Positions 10,266 through 21,316 of a DNA stretch of 64,000 nucleotides are shown one piece after another. The translations under genes and the position numbers were made by a program. Position 1 is the stretch's first letter; the number at the start of each line of letters is the position of its first letter. The notes beneath the pieces were generated by a model. It made no database searches. It worked only from the letters and a program-made list of their open reading frames with translations, and was not told the DNA's origin. This DNA comes from Arenicola marina. Taxonomy: Eukaryota; Annelida; Polychaeta; Arenicolidae. The stretch lies in contig OZ025256.1 in the NCBI GenBank assembly GCA_964019135.1, positions 19,785,911 through 19,849,910 of the forward strand, given 5' to 3'.

Positions 10266-13200
10266 GTGAGTATGGATTCTCCCATGGCACCACGTTATGT
10301 TTTTTATTATTTAATCTCGAAAGCCTTCAGGCCCAAATGCCAACACATGTGCGTATATAACATTTTCTCCAGTAACATTAACAATCAGTGGTGTTGAATC
10401 GGATTCGATCTTAAACGATATATATACAAACATTGTTAATTTTTCTGTGTGACAGAAATATCCTTCGTTGACATTCAAATGCTTGGAAAAGATTCCAGTA
10501 TGCCTACTTAATATATGCGCGGCAAATCGCGGTCAATTTAGGGCAGCTAAATACGACATGGTACGCATTTTCAATAATTGGGGTGCCTCATTCCCCGCAA
10601 TTTATGCATGAACGATTTTCTATTAACGTGCCATCTCTGCGACCTAACTCAATGGCGAGAGCTTATGGGCTGAGCATCTGAACCGTGAAAAGGCCGCTAA
10701 CATTGTATGCATAGAATACAGGTGTCAGTTCTTATTAAAGCTTAGTCGGCTCTGATTTCGCCGCGAAGTCGTTAACCATTCGTCTCTCATTTTACATTGA
10801 ACCCTCTCATTGAAAACATCGAGCATTCTTCGTTCACCATCGTTTTCCTGATTTAACCAGATGTTATTTAGTCCTTATTTACTGAGAAGTTTTCTCACTG
10901 ACGTTACCCAAGTGGTCCTGTTGTGCACATCAAGATCTTTGAGAATATTTATAGCCACATTTAACATATCTGTTTTCCGTCATATTTGATATCGTCAACC
11001 AATATTTGATGCATTTAGCGTCATATGTGCTTGCCAATGGTAGCCTTCCACATGTTATGTGCTTGCCAAGGGTAGCCTTCCACATGTTATGTGCTTGCCA
11101 AGGGTAGCCTTCCACATGTTATGTGCTTGCCAAGGGTCGCCGTTTACATGTTATGTGCTTGCCAAGGGTAGCCTTTTACATGTTATGTGCTTGCCAAGGG
11201 TAGCCTTCCACATGTTATGTGCTTGCCAAGGGTAGCCTTTTACATGTTATGTGCTTGCCGAGGGTAGCCTTCCACATGTTATGTGCTTGCCAAGGGTAGC
11301 CTTCCGCATGTTATTTGCTTGCCAAGGGTAGCCTTCCTAATGTTATGTGCTTGCCAAGGGTAGCCTTTTACATGTTATGTGCTTGCCAAGGGTAGCCTTC
11401 CACATGTTATGTGCTTGCCAAGGGTAGCCTTCCACATGTTATGTGCTTGCCAAGGGTAGCCTTCCGCATGTTTTTTGCTTGCCAAGGGTAGCCTTCCACA
11501 TGTTATGTGCTTGCCAAGGGTAGCCTTCCACATGTTATTTGCTTGCCAAGGGTAGCCTTCCACATGTTATGTGCTTGCCAAGGGTAGCCTTTTACATGTT
11601 ATGTGCTTGCCAAGGGTAGCCTTCCACATGTTATGTGCTTGCCAAGGGTAGCCTTCCACATGTTATGTGCTTGCCAAGGGTAGCCTTCCACATGTTATGT
11701 GCTTGCCAAGGGTAGCCTTCCACATGTTATGTGCTTGCCAAGGGTAGCCTTCCACATGTTTTTTGCTTGCCAAGGGTAGCCTTCCACATGTTATGTGCTT
11801 GCCAAGGGTAGCCTTCCACATGTTATGTGCTTGCCAAGGGTAGCCTTCTACATGTTATTTGCTTGCCAAGGATAGCCTTCCACATGTTATGTGCTTGCCA
11901 TGCCTTCCGCATGTTATATGCTTGCCATGCCTTCCGCATGTTATGTGCTTGCCATGCCTTCCACATCTTATGTGCTTGCCAATGGTAGCGTTCCAGATGT
12001 TATGCCTCATACAGAGGCACTACTCTCTCCAACGTGTCGTTAAACGAACCCTGTCATGATTACATAGAGATAATAACACTCGGTTATAATTCGTATAAAT
12101 TCCCATCACCAGCGCTAATGCAGAGTAATTGCTCTCGATATCATAAATAAAATGTGACCGTTATTAAGTGAATAAACAGGATTCTATTGTATTTTTCTTA
12201 TGTTCTTGCAAGTTGCATCATGTTTACCGGGGCAATGCTGATGACATTTACAAACACAGGTATGGTTCTGGCTTGGCGACTTTATCGCAGCTAACAACGG
12301 AACAAAATGAAGTCGTAGCACTCTTGTAGTGAGCCGTCTTATATGTAATGTACTCATGGGCTGTGCAGTCTTTCAAAAAGCTATGCACGGCACACATTTA
12401 ATTGACGGCTTAATGTGAGTAAACTAAAGACTTTGCTAACGAACAATACCACCATTTTTGTTTTATCGAATGGTATCAATGAATCAATGAATAGTATCAT
12501 GAGTCTTCACAGCGTCACTCCATTGCTTACACTCCGTACCTCTCTGTTTTTCCTCCCAGAGCTTTCACCGTTACTATTCGTTGGTGCAATCTTCCTGGTC
12601 CTGTCCTCCATGCTAGTATCCATGACGAACGGTCACGTGAGTAGATCTCGATACCCAATCACTTATTAATGGAAGCGTCAATGCACTATTAAATGATTAT
12701 GTTATTAAATGGTTATTAAATTGCGAGAGTGGCATTTTAAAGTGTCCTGTTATAGCCGGTTGTTAGGTAACGCCAAACTTTATAATTAAAGTTGCAAATA
12801 GCTATGTGGTGACATATTTGACAAAGGTTTTCATGATAACCATTCAAAGAAGGCTCACTTGAAATCTCTATGACTCTACATCTCTCGCCATGGGGAAGGA
12901 AAGTGAAATCGCTCAACCGGAAGTACGTCATATTGAAGTTCGATTTTCGAAGGGGTCCCTTATTCATTACCAGAAACGGATAGACATAGCGTCATTGGCG
13001 CAAACATCGTACAAAGTTTATAAACTTCTGTAGACTATATGTAAGTAAGACGGTAGGCATGGTGTTATACATTGTGTGATGTTTTATCTCCAGTTGGCGC
13101 TTCTGGCTGGCCCCAGGCAATCTGCGGTCCTCACTCTCTCGTCCATGTGCATATGTCTAACCAGCTTCATCACAGGAATTATGGAGGTATGTTGTAGATC

Positions 13201-16200
13201 AGCTAGACAGTTCCTATGATCCAATGACCCACCGACGACAACGTAACCTTTGAAACCGTGATACCTAAACTACCGTAGAACCGCGGCTGCGTGTTCATGC
13301 GGTGTGCAGTCGCAGGCCCCGGGAAGCCGGCTTTCGATCGGACTACCGTAGAACCGCGGCTGCGTGTTCATGCGGTGTGCAGTCGCAGGCGCCGGGAAGC
13401 CGGCTTTCGATCGGACTACCGTAGAACCGCGGTTGCGTGTTCATGCGGTGTGCAGTCGCAGGCCCCGGGAAGCCGGCTTTCGATCGGACTACCGTAGAAC
13501 CGCGGCTGGGTGTTCATGCGGTGCGCATGTGCAGGACCTGTTGGTTATGTTTACGCTAAATAGCACGCATTGGCGGTTCTAGGTTAGGGGTCTGGAAGGG
13601 GTATATGGCGACACGCGACGCAGGCATATTTGAAAAATCGACATTCGACATTGACCCTCAAAAATTCCGACACTGAGGATCTGAAAAAAAGATATCGACA
13701 TAGATTGCGGCTTTTGAGAAAAAAAACGACACTGAACTTAGTCACAGAGCGTCGTGAAGAATCGACATACGATAGTGAGAATTATGAAAAATCGACACTG
13801 GACACTGGACGCCCCCCCCCCCCCCGTTCCTGACCACTTAGGTTACTCAGGCGGCGTACGGCATCTGCACACCGCATGAACACCCAACATGAACATCCAG
13901 TCGCACAGATGTTATTGCTGCTCTGGGCTGCTGGTTGCGATAAGGAAACACATAGCTATGATACAATGATATTTGGCGGGCCTACAACGTAACTCAAATA
14001 TCGCCAACAACCTACCAGTCAAATTTGCAATTGCGAACAAGTCGGTCTCGCGCCGTAAGTTTACGAATTCAATATAAGTTTCACAATTTTTCTTAAAATG
14101 CAGTGAAAATTAAATTAAAGGCTTTTACAAATATGATAATAATCATATAAATTAGAACCACTTAAGAAATCGGAAAGTATTTTCCTCGTTGCATCACTGG
14201 GAATAACGAAAACATCAGATAACAATAATTAGTAAACTGCTTTCAGATTTCACGTAATCACACTTATACCCGTAAAATATTAAATTTACAGCAAATCGAT
14301 ATGCCACCTACGAGGCAAGATGGAATAAAATCATGACAATTGGTAAACAGATTTCTGTCATTGTTTGTTTATATATCGGTCGTCTTTCAGATGGCTTATG
14401 ACGCCGGAGTCAGCACCCAGACGTGTCTCTATGTCTACGCCGGGGTGATGACGATCCATCTGCTGGACACACTCTTCCTCATGCCCTCCTACAAGGTCAC
14501 AGAGGCAGCGGAGCTTCGCCGAGGTGGGGACACTCACACGGCCACGTGTAATGATATATTATATCATGGCCCAATCATATTTGTGAGCAAGTTGGAGATA
14601 AGTGATCAGATTACAGACTTCTGCCAAGTGATTTAGTGCCTCAATAGCATACTAGCAAAGCATAATTACAATATACCATAAACCCCACAAAATATTATTT
14701 TTAAAGAGAATGAGAATGAGAAAGAGAAAGAGAATGAGAAGGAAAAAAGACATGAAAGAATGAGAAGCAGTACAAGGAGCGAGAGATATTTCTAGATATA
14801 TATATATGTTTCATGCCACCCTCAACAGTACGAAGCGACCAGCACAGTATTGCAATGGAGATGTCCTCGAGCAGCGGTCAGAGCCAAGAAGACTCACAAG
14901 AGGACGGCGCTTCGACCAAGTGTTCAAAGGCTGCCGCTCTCGACGTAGAATCCGTTGGAGAAAATTCCGAGGCTCTGACCTTCAAGCGGATAATCATGTC
15001 GACGTTATACGTGAACCATGTGCTGTGGTTCACAATCATCCAGTTGAACTTCTGGTATATCCTTTCCAGTTTCTTCCCGTGGTTAAGCTACATTTCTGCT
15101 GGTCGGTCAACCGAAGGTAAGGGAGTCGGACAGTGAGTGTGAGTGTTAAAATGTGCGTGTATAAGTTGATTGTTGTGGGATAAGTATATTTTTGTTATTT
15201 ATCTTGCTTCCTGCCTTAATGTTGTTCATTTATATCTTCTCTGATTCTCTCCTACTCGTTTTTCAGTCAACGCCCAAACATTGATCTTCCAGTATGCCAA
15301 CATCCTGGTAATTCTGTGCCCTATGATTGGCTGGGTAACCGATGTTGTCATTGCCTACAGAGATAAGCGAGCTGTTTTCCAAAGTGAGTTACTGTGCATT
15401 CGTCGTTGGTTTGGAAGTGCTGCCAAGAGGGATAATTTCATTGGCGTTTCATTGATGATTGATCAAAAAGGAATCATATACTGATGTCATTGTTACAAAA
15501 TATCTTTATCAATTGATTAATTTCAATGTCACGCTTCTTTTCTTGTTATATATGTAACATGTTTTACTGCAAGATTAAATTTCTCCTGTCAGGTGGATCA
15601 TTGGATAGCGTTAAGGAAGATGTAAGCCTAATAGTTACCGGAAAAGATCCGAGGAAAGGTAGGTTATGCTTCAATAAATATAAAGGATGGACTAAAATTG
15701 TTCGGGAGCGGGTTGATGCGTAATCGCAAATACATGCGCTGTTTTCTCTTATGTGTTTATGGTGCTTATGGATTTACTTGGAAGGTATTGTGGCAGTTTA
15801 TATATCCCTTCTGACACCACTCTATTTTTATTCGCTGGCGTGCGATGTCAAAACAGAGAAAACGTATTTCATTTCTTGGTTGTTTATTCCAATCACAATC
15901 CGGTTGCAAAGATATGTATATTTACTTTCCCCTGCTGAATTTCTAACATTGTTATCCTAATTTCTCGGTCGATGAAGATGAAGATGTGATGATCTCTCTC
16001 TTGCTCACGATCCCAACCCCTTATTTATACTAGCTAGGCCAGGAGCCCCTCCACCCCTACAGGGACCCCTTGGCAACGTCAAAATTCTCCCCCACCCCCA
16101 CTAACGCGGAGGGGACCCCCCTGGCACCCTCGGGATCCCCCCACTCCTACTAAAGCTGAGGGGACCCTCCCCTGGCAACGTCAGGATTCTCTCCCCACCC

Positions 16201-17986
16201 CCACTAACGCTGAGGTGACCACCCTTGCACCCTCAAGATTCCCCCCACCCCTACTAAAGCTGAGGGGACCCTGCCCAGGCAACGCCTGGATTCTCCCCCC
16301 ACCCCCACTAACTCCGAGGTGACCACCCTGGCACCCTCAGGATTCCCCCCACGCCTACTAAAACCAAGGGAACTTGTGGACCGCGCCTCCTCTTCCCTAC
16401 GCTGACGGGACCACCCTGGCAACGACAGGTTCCCTCCACCCCCTACCTTCGCACGCACGCTCAGCGCACCGTTCATCCTTGTCCCATGTTTCGTTCCTAC
16501 CTTGCTAAGTTTCGCTAACTAAGTTCCTAACAGTATATTAAAACATATATGTTATCAAGCTAAAAGATGGCTACATTTCTTTGTTCAATATAATAGACGG
16601 TGTCAAAATGCTTACATGCAAGATATGTCTCAATATAGTAAATAATAAATCTAATTGTGTCTTATTCGATCACTTGCTATCAATGTATTATGCTGGTAAT
16701 TTGCACCATGTATTAAATATGCCGTGTTTCCCGGCCTTGTTAATTACAGGTGAGCCGGGACTGCTATGGAAGGCCGTTAGTCTGTGCCCAGTGCTCATGC
16801 TGGCTCCCGTATTCTCTACAATCTTAAGCGCTGCATCACTCTTCGAGACGGGTGAAGCTGGTGTGGTTGTGTCTGTCATGACGGCACTGATCAAGGGATC
16901 GCTCTTTGCCCCGTACTACCTGTTTTGTCAACGCGTGTAAGTGCTAACATAATTCACCGGTCTAAAGGCATGGAGCGATGTTCACGGCCAAGTTAAGCTG
17001 CTAATTTATAATCCACCCACTAGCTTAAACTAAGCTAAACTGATATCAACAGCAGAAATTACAGAGTCGGCTTCTGACTGACAAGATTTTTCAAACATAA
17101 ATGATGTCGCCGTAATGTCCGCCATTAGCATCTTTCAAACGCTTGTGATTATGTCTCATTTTTTAGAAATTCTACCCTTTTGTTAATTGATTTGTTTGTT
17201 ATTTTAAAGGTACCCCGTAGAACACTATGGGAAGGTTGTGGGTCTTGGTCTTTCGTTTGCCAACTTGCCTATTCTGCTCGCCATTCCTATTATCGATTGG
17301 GCGCAGACCTCTACCCCGCCATATTCACCGGTAAGTCACGTAGCTTTCACTGGCTGCAACCTGCCACTCCACGGACACAAATATTGTTTTTTCAAGTATG
17401 TTCTATATGTAGCTTTCGTGAGGCGACTTCATCGCCTATGAATAAATTTCAAAATATTGGTTTGGAATCATTATTTTTTTTATCTTGTTATTGTTACATT
17501 TTAACAAATCTATGTGTTATTCAATCTTGCTTTATGTTAAAGGCTAAATCGTGGGAGCCAGGTCTATATTCTGATTACGTACACGATGGCATCTAGAAAG
17601 AAAGAGCTGCTCACAGAGCACATTATAATTATGTTGGAGAAACGTCCTGTAGCTATTGACAGTGTCAACTGTTATTATATGCTAAACGGCACATACAGGC
17701 AGCAATGAAAAGAAAGCCAAATTACACGCAACACGCCATGTGATTTATTTCTTGGACCCCTTAACTTAATGCAAACTTTCCATTTGAAATATTGAAAATA
17801 TTCATCAGAGGAAAAATCGTTGGATATAAGTTTAACGTGGCAACCATGATTTATGGATATGCAAATTGTGGTTGTACGTTATAGCGTTTTTTTTCTTTCC
17901 AGGCACAGACCCTATTGTTGATCATGGTACTGCTGACTTTTATACATCCGCTCAGCATCCTGGTTCGATATGCGCGGAGAAGATAA
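9763..17986 (+). CDS. SLC43-family transporter (SLC43A3-like), 11 coding exons, 571 residues
   Basis: Exons are 9763-10265, 12213-12259, 12560-12636, 13094-13186, 14391-14523, 14829-15116, 15267-15383, 15593-15658, 16750-16936, 17210-17330 and 17903-17986. All introns are GT-AG, and the 1716 nt stay in frame to TAA. The product is a 12-helix plasma-membrane major facilitator. Known SLC43 proteins carry large neutral amino acids (A1, A2) or purine nucleobases (A3) without sodium. Helix 1 (15-43) contains DGWPSLVYMF, close to the GWPSLVFVF of SLC43A3. The MFS loop 2-3 signature is GWIFDRLGLRKMR (152-164). An extracellular loop of about 85 residues carries NTS, NES and NVS sequons. An acidic, Ser-rich cytoplasmic loop lies at about 280-330. 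Length is like SLC43A1/A2 (559-569) and longer than human SLC43A3 (491). The start has a strong Kozak context (A at -3, G at +4). The substrate is not predictable from sequence. The gene appears intact. Confidence 0.93.
11022..12003 (+). repeat. 32-bp minisatellite in intron 1 (about 30 copies)
   Basis: Units read TGTTATGTGCTTGCCAAGGG then TAGCCTTCCACA. Variants end TTTACA or CCGCA, and a few have TTATTTGC. The last units near 11897-11960 are shortened by loss of AAGGGTAG. The array fills half of the 1.95-kb first intron. Confidence 0.96.
12213..12259 (+). CDS. SLC43-like exon 2
   Basis: A 47-nt exon encoding FCIMFTGAMLMTFTNT of helix 3 (168-183). The acceptor is TTCTTGCAAG and the donor GTATGG. 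Its phases fit exons 1 and 3 exactly, which supports so short an exon. Confidence 0.88.
12560..12636 (+). CDS. SLC43-like exon 3
   Basis: Residues 184-209, helix 4 (ELSPLLFVGAIFLVL and onward). The acceptor is TTTTTCCTCCCAG and the donor GTGAGT. Confidence 0.9.
13094..13186 (+). CDS. SLC43-like exon 4
   Basis: Residues 210-240, helix 5 (VLTLSSMCICLTSFITGIME), with both boundaries in phase 0. Confidence 0.9.
13270..13537 (+). repeat. 73-bp GC-rich tandem repeat in intron 4 (about 3.7 copies)
   Basis: TACCGTAGAACCGCGG recurs at 13271, 13344, 13417 and 13490, an exact 73-bp period with few mismatches. Each unit contains GTTCATGCGGTGTGCAGTCG and CCGGGAAGCCGGC. A piece of the unit recurs in inverted orientation at about 13866-13890, beyond the transposon at 13586-13838. 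Confidence 0.95.
13586..13838. mobile_element. Short DNA transposon related to 972-2402, in intron 4
   Basis: The left end reads AGGGGTCTGGAAGGGG. The right end, read inverted, is AGTGGTCAGGAACGGGG. TAGGTT flanks both sides (13580-13585 and 13839-13844). The interior has GGCGACACGCGAC near the left end and several AAAAATCGACA/TTCGACAT motifs, like the subterminal repeats of the element at 972-2402. A C-run precedes the right end. At 253 bp it is non-autonomous. Confidence 0.72.
14391..14523 (+). CDS. SLC43-like exon 5
   Basis: Residues 241-284, helix 6 (CLYVYAGVMTIHLLDTLFL) and the start of the central cytoplasmic loop. The donor reads GTGGGG, a weak match to consensus, so the 3' boundary is the least certain in the gene. 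It is supported by the matching phase of exon 6. Confidence 0.85.
14700..14790 (+). repeat. Purine-rich simple sequence in intron 5
   Basis: Degenerate GAGAAT/GAGAAA repeats followed by (TA)n at 14795-14807. They lie just upstream of the exon 6 acceptor. Confidence 0.85.
14829..15116 (+). CDS. SLC43-like exon 6
   Basis: Residues 285-380. It encodes the Ser- and acid-rich central loop (SSSSGQSQEDSQEDG) and helix 7 (NHVLWFTIIQLNFWYILSSF). The loop divides the two six-helix halves of the fold and is the most likely site for phosphorylation. The donor is GTAAGG. Confidence 0.9.
15267..15383 (+). CDS. SLC43-like exon 7
   Basis: Residues 381-419, helix 8 and the second-half MFS-like motif GWVTDVVIAYRDKR, the counterpart of the loop 2-3 signature. 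The donor is GTGAGT. Confidence 0.91.
15593..15658 (+). CDS. SLC43-like exon 8
   Basis: A 66-nt exon for residues 420-441 (SGSLDSVKEDVSL onward), a hydrophilic segment between helices 8 and 9. It starts and ends in phase 1, so it could be skipped without changing frame. Its inclusion is less certain than that of its neighbours. Confidence 0.78.
16036..16450 (+). repeat. C-rich tandem repeat of about 104 bp in intron 8
   Basis: CCCCACTAACGCGGAGG-like segments recur near 16096, 16198 and 16303, alternating with CCCCTACTAAAGCTGAGG segments. The true unit may therefore be about 52 bp in two diverged forms. The repeat is strongly C-rich on the plus strand. Confidence 0.85.
16750..16936 (+). CDS. 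SLC43-like exon 9
   Basis: Residues 442-503, helices 9 and 10 (LCPVLMLAPVFSTILSAAS; VVVSVMTALIKGSLFAPYYL). The donor is GTAAGT. Confidence 0.91.
17210..17330 (+). CDS. SLC43-like exon 10
   Basis: Residues 504-544. YPVEHYGKVVGLGLSFANL and helix 11 match the conserved F/YP..YG...GL segment of SLC43 proteins. The donor is GTAAGT. Confidence 0.91.
17903..17986 (+). CDS. SLC43-like exon 11 (last coding exon)
   Basis: Residues 545-571, helix 12 (TLLLIMVLLTFIHPLSIL), and a short basic tail RYARRR before TAA at 17984-17986. The acceptor follows a T-rich tract. Confidence 0.91.
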   Translation, partial: AQTLLLIMVLLTFIHPLSILVRYARRR

Positions 17987-18091
17987 ACAACCGAACACCA
18001 GGTGTATGACGACGTCATAAGGTGTGGGAGAGTATAGGACGTTGGCAACCAGTTTGTCGTTATGAAATCTGGAATTGGAAACAGCATCGAC

Positions 18092-18300
18092 TAGCTGTGT
18101 CATGACGTCATCTAAAGACGAATGAACACCAGGAACCAGCTCTCTCATGACGTCATCTAAAGAAGGAAAAAGATAAACAACCAGGAACCAGCTCTGTCAT
18201 GACGTCATGTAAGGAAGAATAAAAATAAAGAACCAGGAACGTCATCTAATGAAGGATAATCATCAGGAAGCAGTTGTGCTATGACACCATCTATGGAATA
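18092..18300 (+). repeat. Degenerate ~50-bp repeat in the probable 3' UTR, with TGACGTCA octamers
   Basis: Repeated blocks contain CAGGAACCAGCTCT followed by CATGACGTCATCTAA. Perfect TGACGTCA palindromes, the CREB/ATF consensus, lie at 18103, 18148 and 18200, and degenerate copies continue to about 18300. The repeat begins about 110 bp after the SLC43-like stop codon. Confidence 0.8.
18218..18229 (+). promoter_or_regulatory. Candidate polyadenylation signal, two tandem AATAAA
   Basis: AATAAA occurs twice in a row 232-243 bases past the SLC43-like stop codon. This is the first strong signal downstream. Later AATAAA-type motifs exist, so the real 3' end is not settled. Confidence 0.5.
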
Positions 18301-18309
18301 ATCGCCTGC

Positions 18310-21300
18310 GAGAATGCCTATTGCTAAACAATAACTAGTTGTGATAATTCAGATTTTGAGTGGGGGTATTTTAAAGGATATATATGGTTGAATTATATAT
18401 ATATATATATAATAATAACGTGAGTTTGCGGGGTGATTTTAATTTTAATGGTATTCAAGAAGGGGCGTGTTCATGTTTTATCTTCGGATACCCTGACAAA
18501 GTTTTATCTAAGGTCAACTAGGCAGTACTACAAGAAATGCGACATTGTGTTTGTCTGCATCGCTTGATGCCTTCAAAAGAACTTTGAACAATTTTTTTAA
18601 CTCATGCCAGTGTCCTCTGTTAGACCCGAGATCATCAGACCGTGAGAATCATATTGTTCGTATCACATGCTCTTTTCCTGGATTCCGTGTTACATAATCA
18701 GAGTTGCTTTTTGTATGACGCCTTGCTTGATTTGTAACACCATGCAAAACACGCGCCATTAGTATTTTTACGAATTCAAGTTTACATCACATATGTGATG
18801 AGCATTAACACGTCTCTTGCTTCCGTGGTTTCGTTCGCATAGAGCGTTCGAAGTAAAATGTGTATCACTTACAAGCCTTCACACACCTTATGAACCATGT
18901 CAGTATATCGTGAGAAATGTTACTATGGCAACAATTGACTACTGAAGGGGCCGCAATGCGGTTTGAATCACGAGCGCTTAACTTCTTCGTTCATTATTAG
19001 TCCCCACGCGGTCATCTGCACTAAGGTCTAAGCCCCACCTCTCATAGCCTATATAGCTAAAATGCCATTATCCCACCATACGTCTCCATTTCCAACATCA
19101 CAAATAGTTTGACTTCTTAACTAAACTTACTTTAGATCATAATATTCGCAGTTAGTACGGCAAAATGACGCATGTGTGCAGAACACCACACAATCCCACT
19201 TTTCACAGAGGGATCGCGATAGACGGAACGCGCATTGTTGATGATGAAATTTAGGGACTATTGGCTTAAATACTAGGCCGGCCTCAATTTAGAGCAAAAA
19301 ACCAAATCGTGTGAAACAAAAACTCATCATGCCCTTTATTGGTGAACTGCGTGCAGGTGTCAATAACAACAGACCTTAAATAATTGGATCTTCAATTGTT
19401 CGACGTCTGAAAATCATGTTACATAAAAATCTGTACATGGACTGTATTTTTGCGTATGACTTACTCCATTGACTTACTGTCAGCAGCAATGAAACAAACC
19501 AAGGCACACCGTGTCGTTCGTGACCCCGACAGTGAAAAATAACCTATATTTTTTACACTGGTTTAATTTCTTATTATTAATTATCGATTCTATTGTGATC
19601 CGGGATTTGCAACCTTTGGTGGGGGTCGGGCTCCTGGAACGATCGTGTGTCATTTACCCGTCAGTAAATTGCTGACCAGTTTCACTCCACACCCGGATTT
19701 GATTCCTTTTCCCCGGCGGAAACGTTTGAATTATGTGGTCGGAAAACGCCTAAGTGTCGCAGTCAGTTTTCAGTAAATTTATAATGAAACATTATTAAAA
19801 CATTTATGGTGGTCTTTTGTCGAAATATCATTTTTTAAATCAGAACGTTTTGTAAAACTTCGTCGGTGTCTGCATTACCAACCTTGTATTAAGCCTCTCA
19901 TAACTGTTGGCTGGTGCCCTGGCGCAGTCATGTCCCAACTGTATTTCACCTCGTTAAGAATGGGAAGTAAAGCAATGTGTTGCGTTTGGTCTGTTCTTCA
20001 GTAACATGATACTTTCCTTACGGTGTACAAATGAACAAATGATTTTTTTTTTGGTTGACGGGTGCCAACCAAAAAATAAATGAACAATTCATGACTGCCA
20101 AGGGCAGCTTATAATATGTTGCATCTTAAAGACCAAAATGGTAAAGTGAATTAGGTTACTAAAGTGAAGAGTACTTGATATAAATTGGTTCTGGATTCAT
20201 TTTCGTTAACCAGTGTGTAGGAAATGTAAGCCAGTTTGTAAATCTGTTTGCACATAGGGTAAAGGGTTGTGCGCAACAGCAGTGACATAACTATGTACAT
20301 ACCAGCAACAAGTTACCAAAGTAAGCAAAGCACCGGAAAGATATTTCATACGTACTATAATAGGACAGTCACTACTTTATTGCCATTTCTTTTAAGGTAC
20401 TCAGATACCGGCAAACGAAACTTAGTTCCCAGGGAACTAAGATACTACAATTCACGTAGACAACAAGGACTATTAGGCATAGAAGATGAATTCTGCAATA
20501 TATGTGTATGTGACACGTCAAAAATACTTTGTTAAAAATTACTGTGTGTCAAAACTTATGTCGCCAATAAAAACGAGAAACATCAAGTACCAGTGTTTAT
20601 GTCAAACTAGACTGTGTATTTCATGCGCTAGCAGACGGCGAGATATACTTATTACTAAGTAATATTAATATTTAGGGTTAGCATCGGTTAGCGCTGTTTC
20701 TTCCACCCAGTGCATGACGTCATACGTGAATATCCATGAGAATGCGGGCCTGTCGCGCATATTTAATTGTTACTATTATGGTTGTTACGGATACCATAGA
20801 CCAACAAGAGGTCATATTTGCTCTTTTCTATTTTAGTTTTTTTCTTTGCATGGGGATCATTAACCAGTAATCCTTAGTATTTCTCTCGAAAAAGTGAAGC
20901 GAAGACTGAAAGCTTACTCTACCAAACCACTTATGAACTATATAGACCCATATATACCTCACCCTAGTTAGCACGTACGTCAAAAACCCTCCCTCATTAC
21001 GTCCTTTTACCCGGCGTTAGCTATCCAGTATATGCATTTCCCACGGAACCAGCATGGTGTAGCGTGATGGTCGTGCGGGCCGAATAGCTAACTTTCATCA
21101 CTTTATTTAATAGGACATCATTAAATGGCTTTGGGATGTTGATCACGCTGTTTATGACTATATTAAGCGTCGCCAGGAGACGAGAGGACGATTGTGGAGA
21201 GGTATATGATGTAATGTGAGTATTTAGGGGTAGGTTTGTGAGGCAGGCGGCCACATGGGCTAGGATGATGTCGGGCTTGACTCAGTCATCATTACAATAA

Positions 21301-21316
21301 GGAGAAGGCACATCCT
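18310..21316. other. Intergenic, no gene recognised
   Basis: A short (TA)n tract lies near 18395-18412. A hairpin-forming segment at 20041-20077 pairs TTTTTTGGTTG with CCAACCAAAAAA. A single TGACGTCA is at 20714. Open frames are short and unlike known proteins. Confidence 0.55.

Noticed and set aside
11022-12003. 32-bp repeats as a CRISPR-like array
   Set aside because: Head-to-tail minisatellite without spacers inside an intron.
15751-15960. 69-codon frame after exon 8 as an alternative exon
   Set aside because: It lies in intron 8 with no acceptor in the right phase and does not resemble SLC43 sequence. Exon 8 to exon 9 splices cleanly without it.
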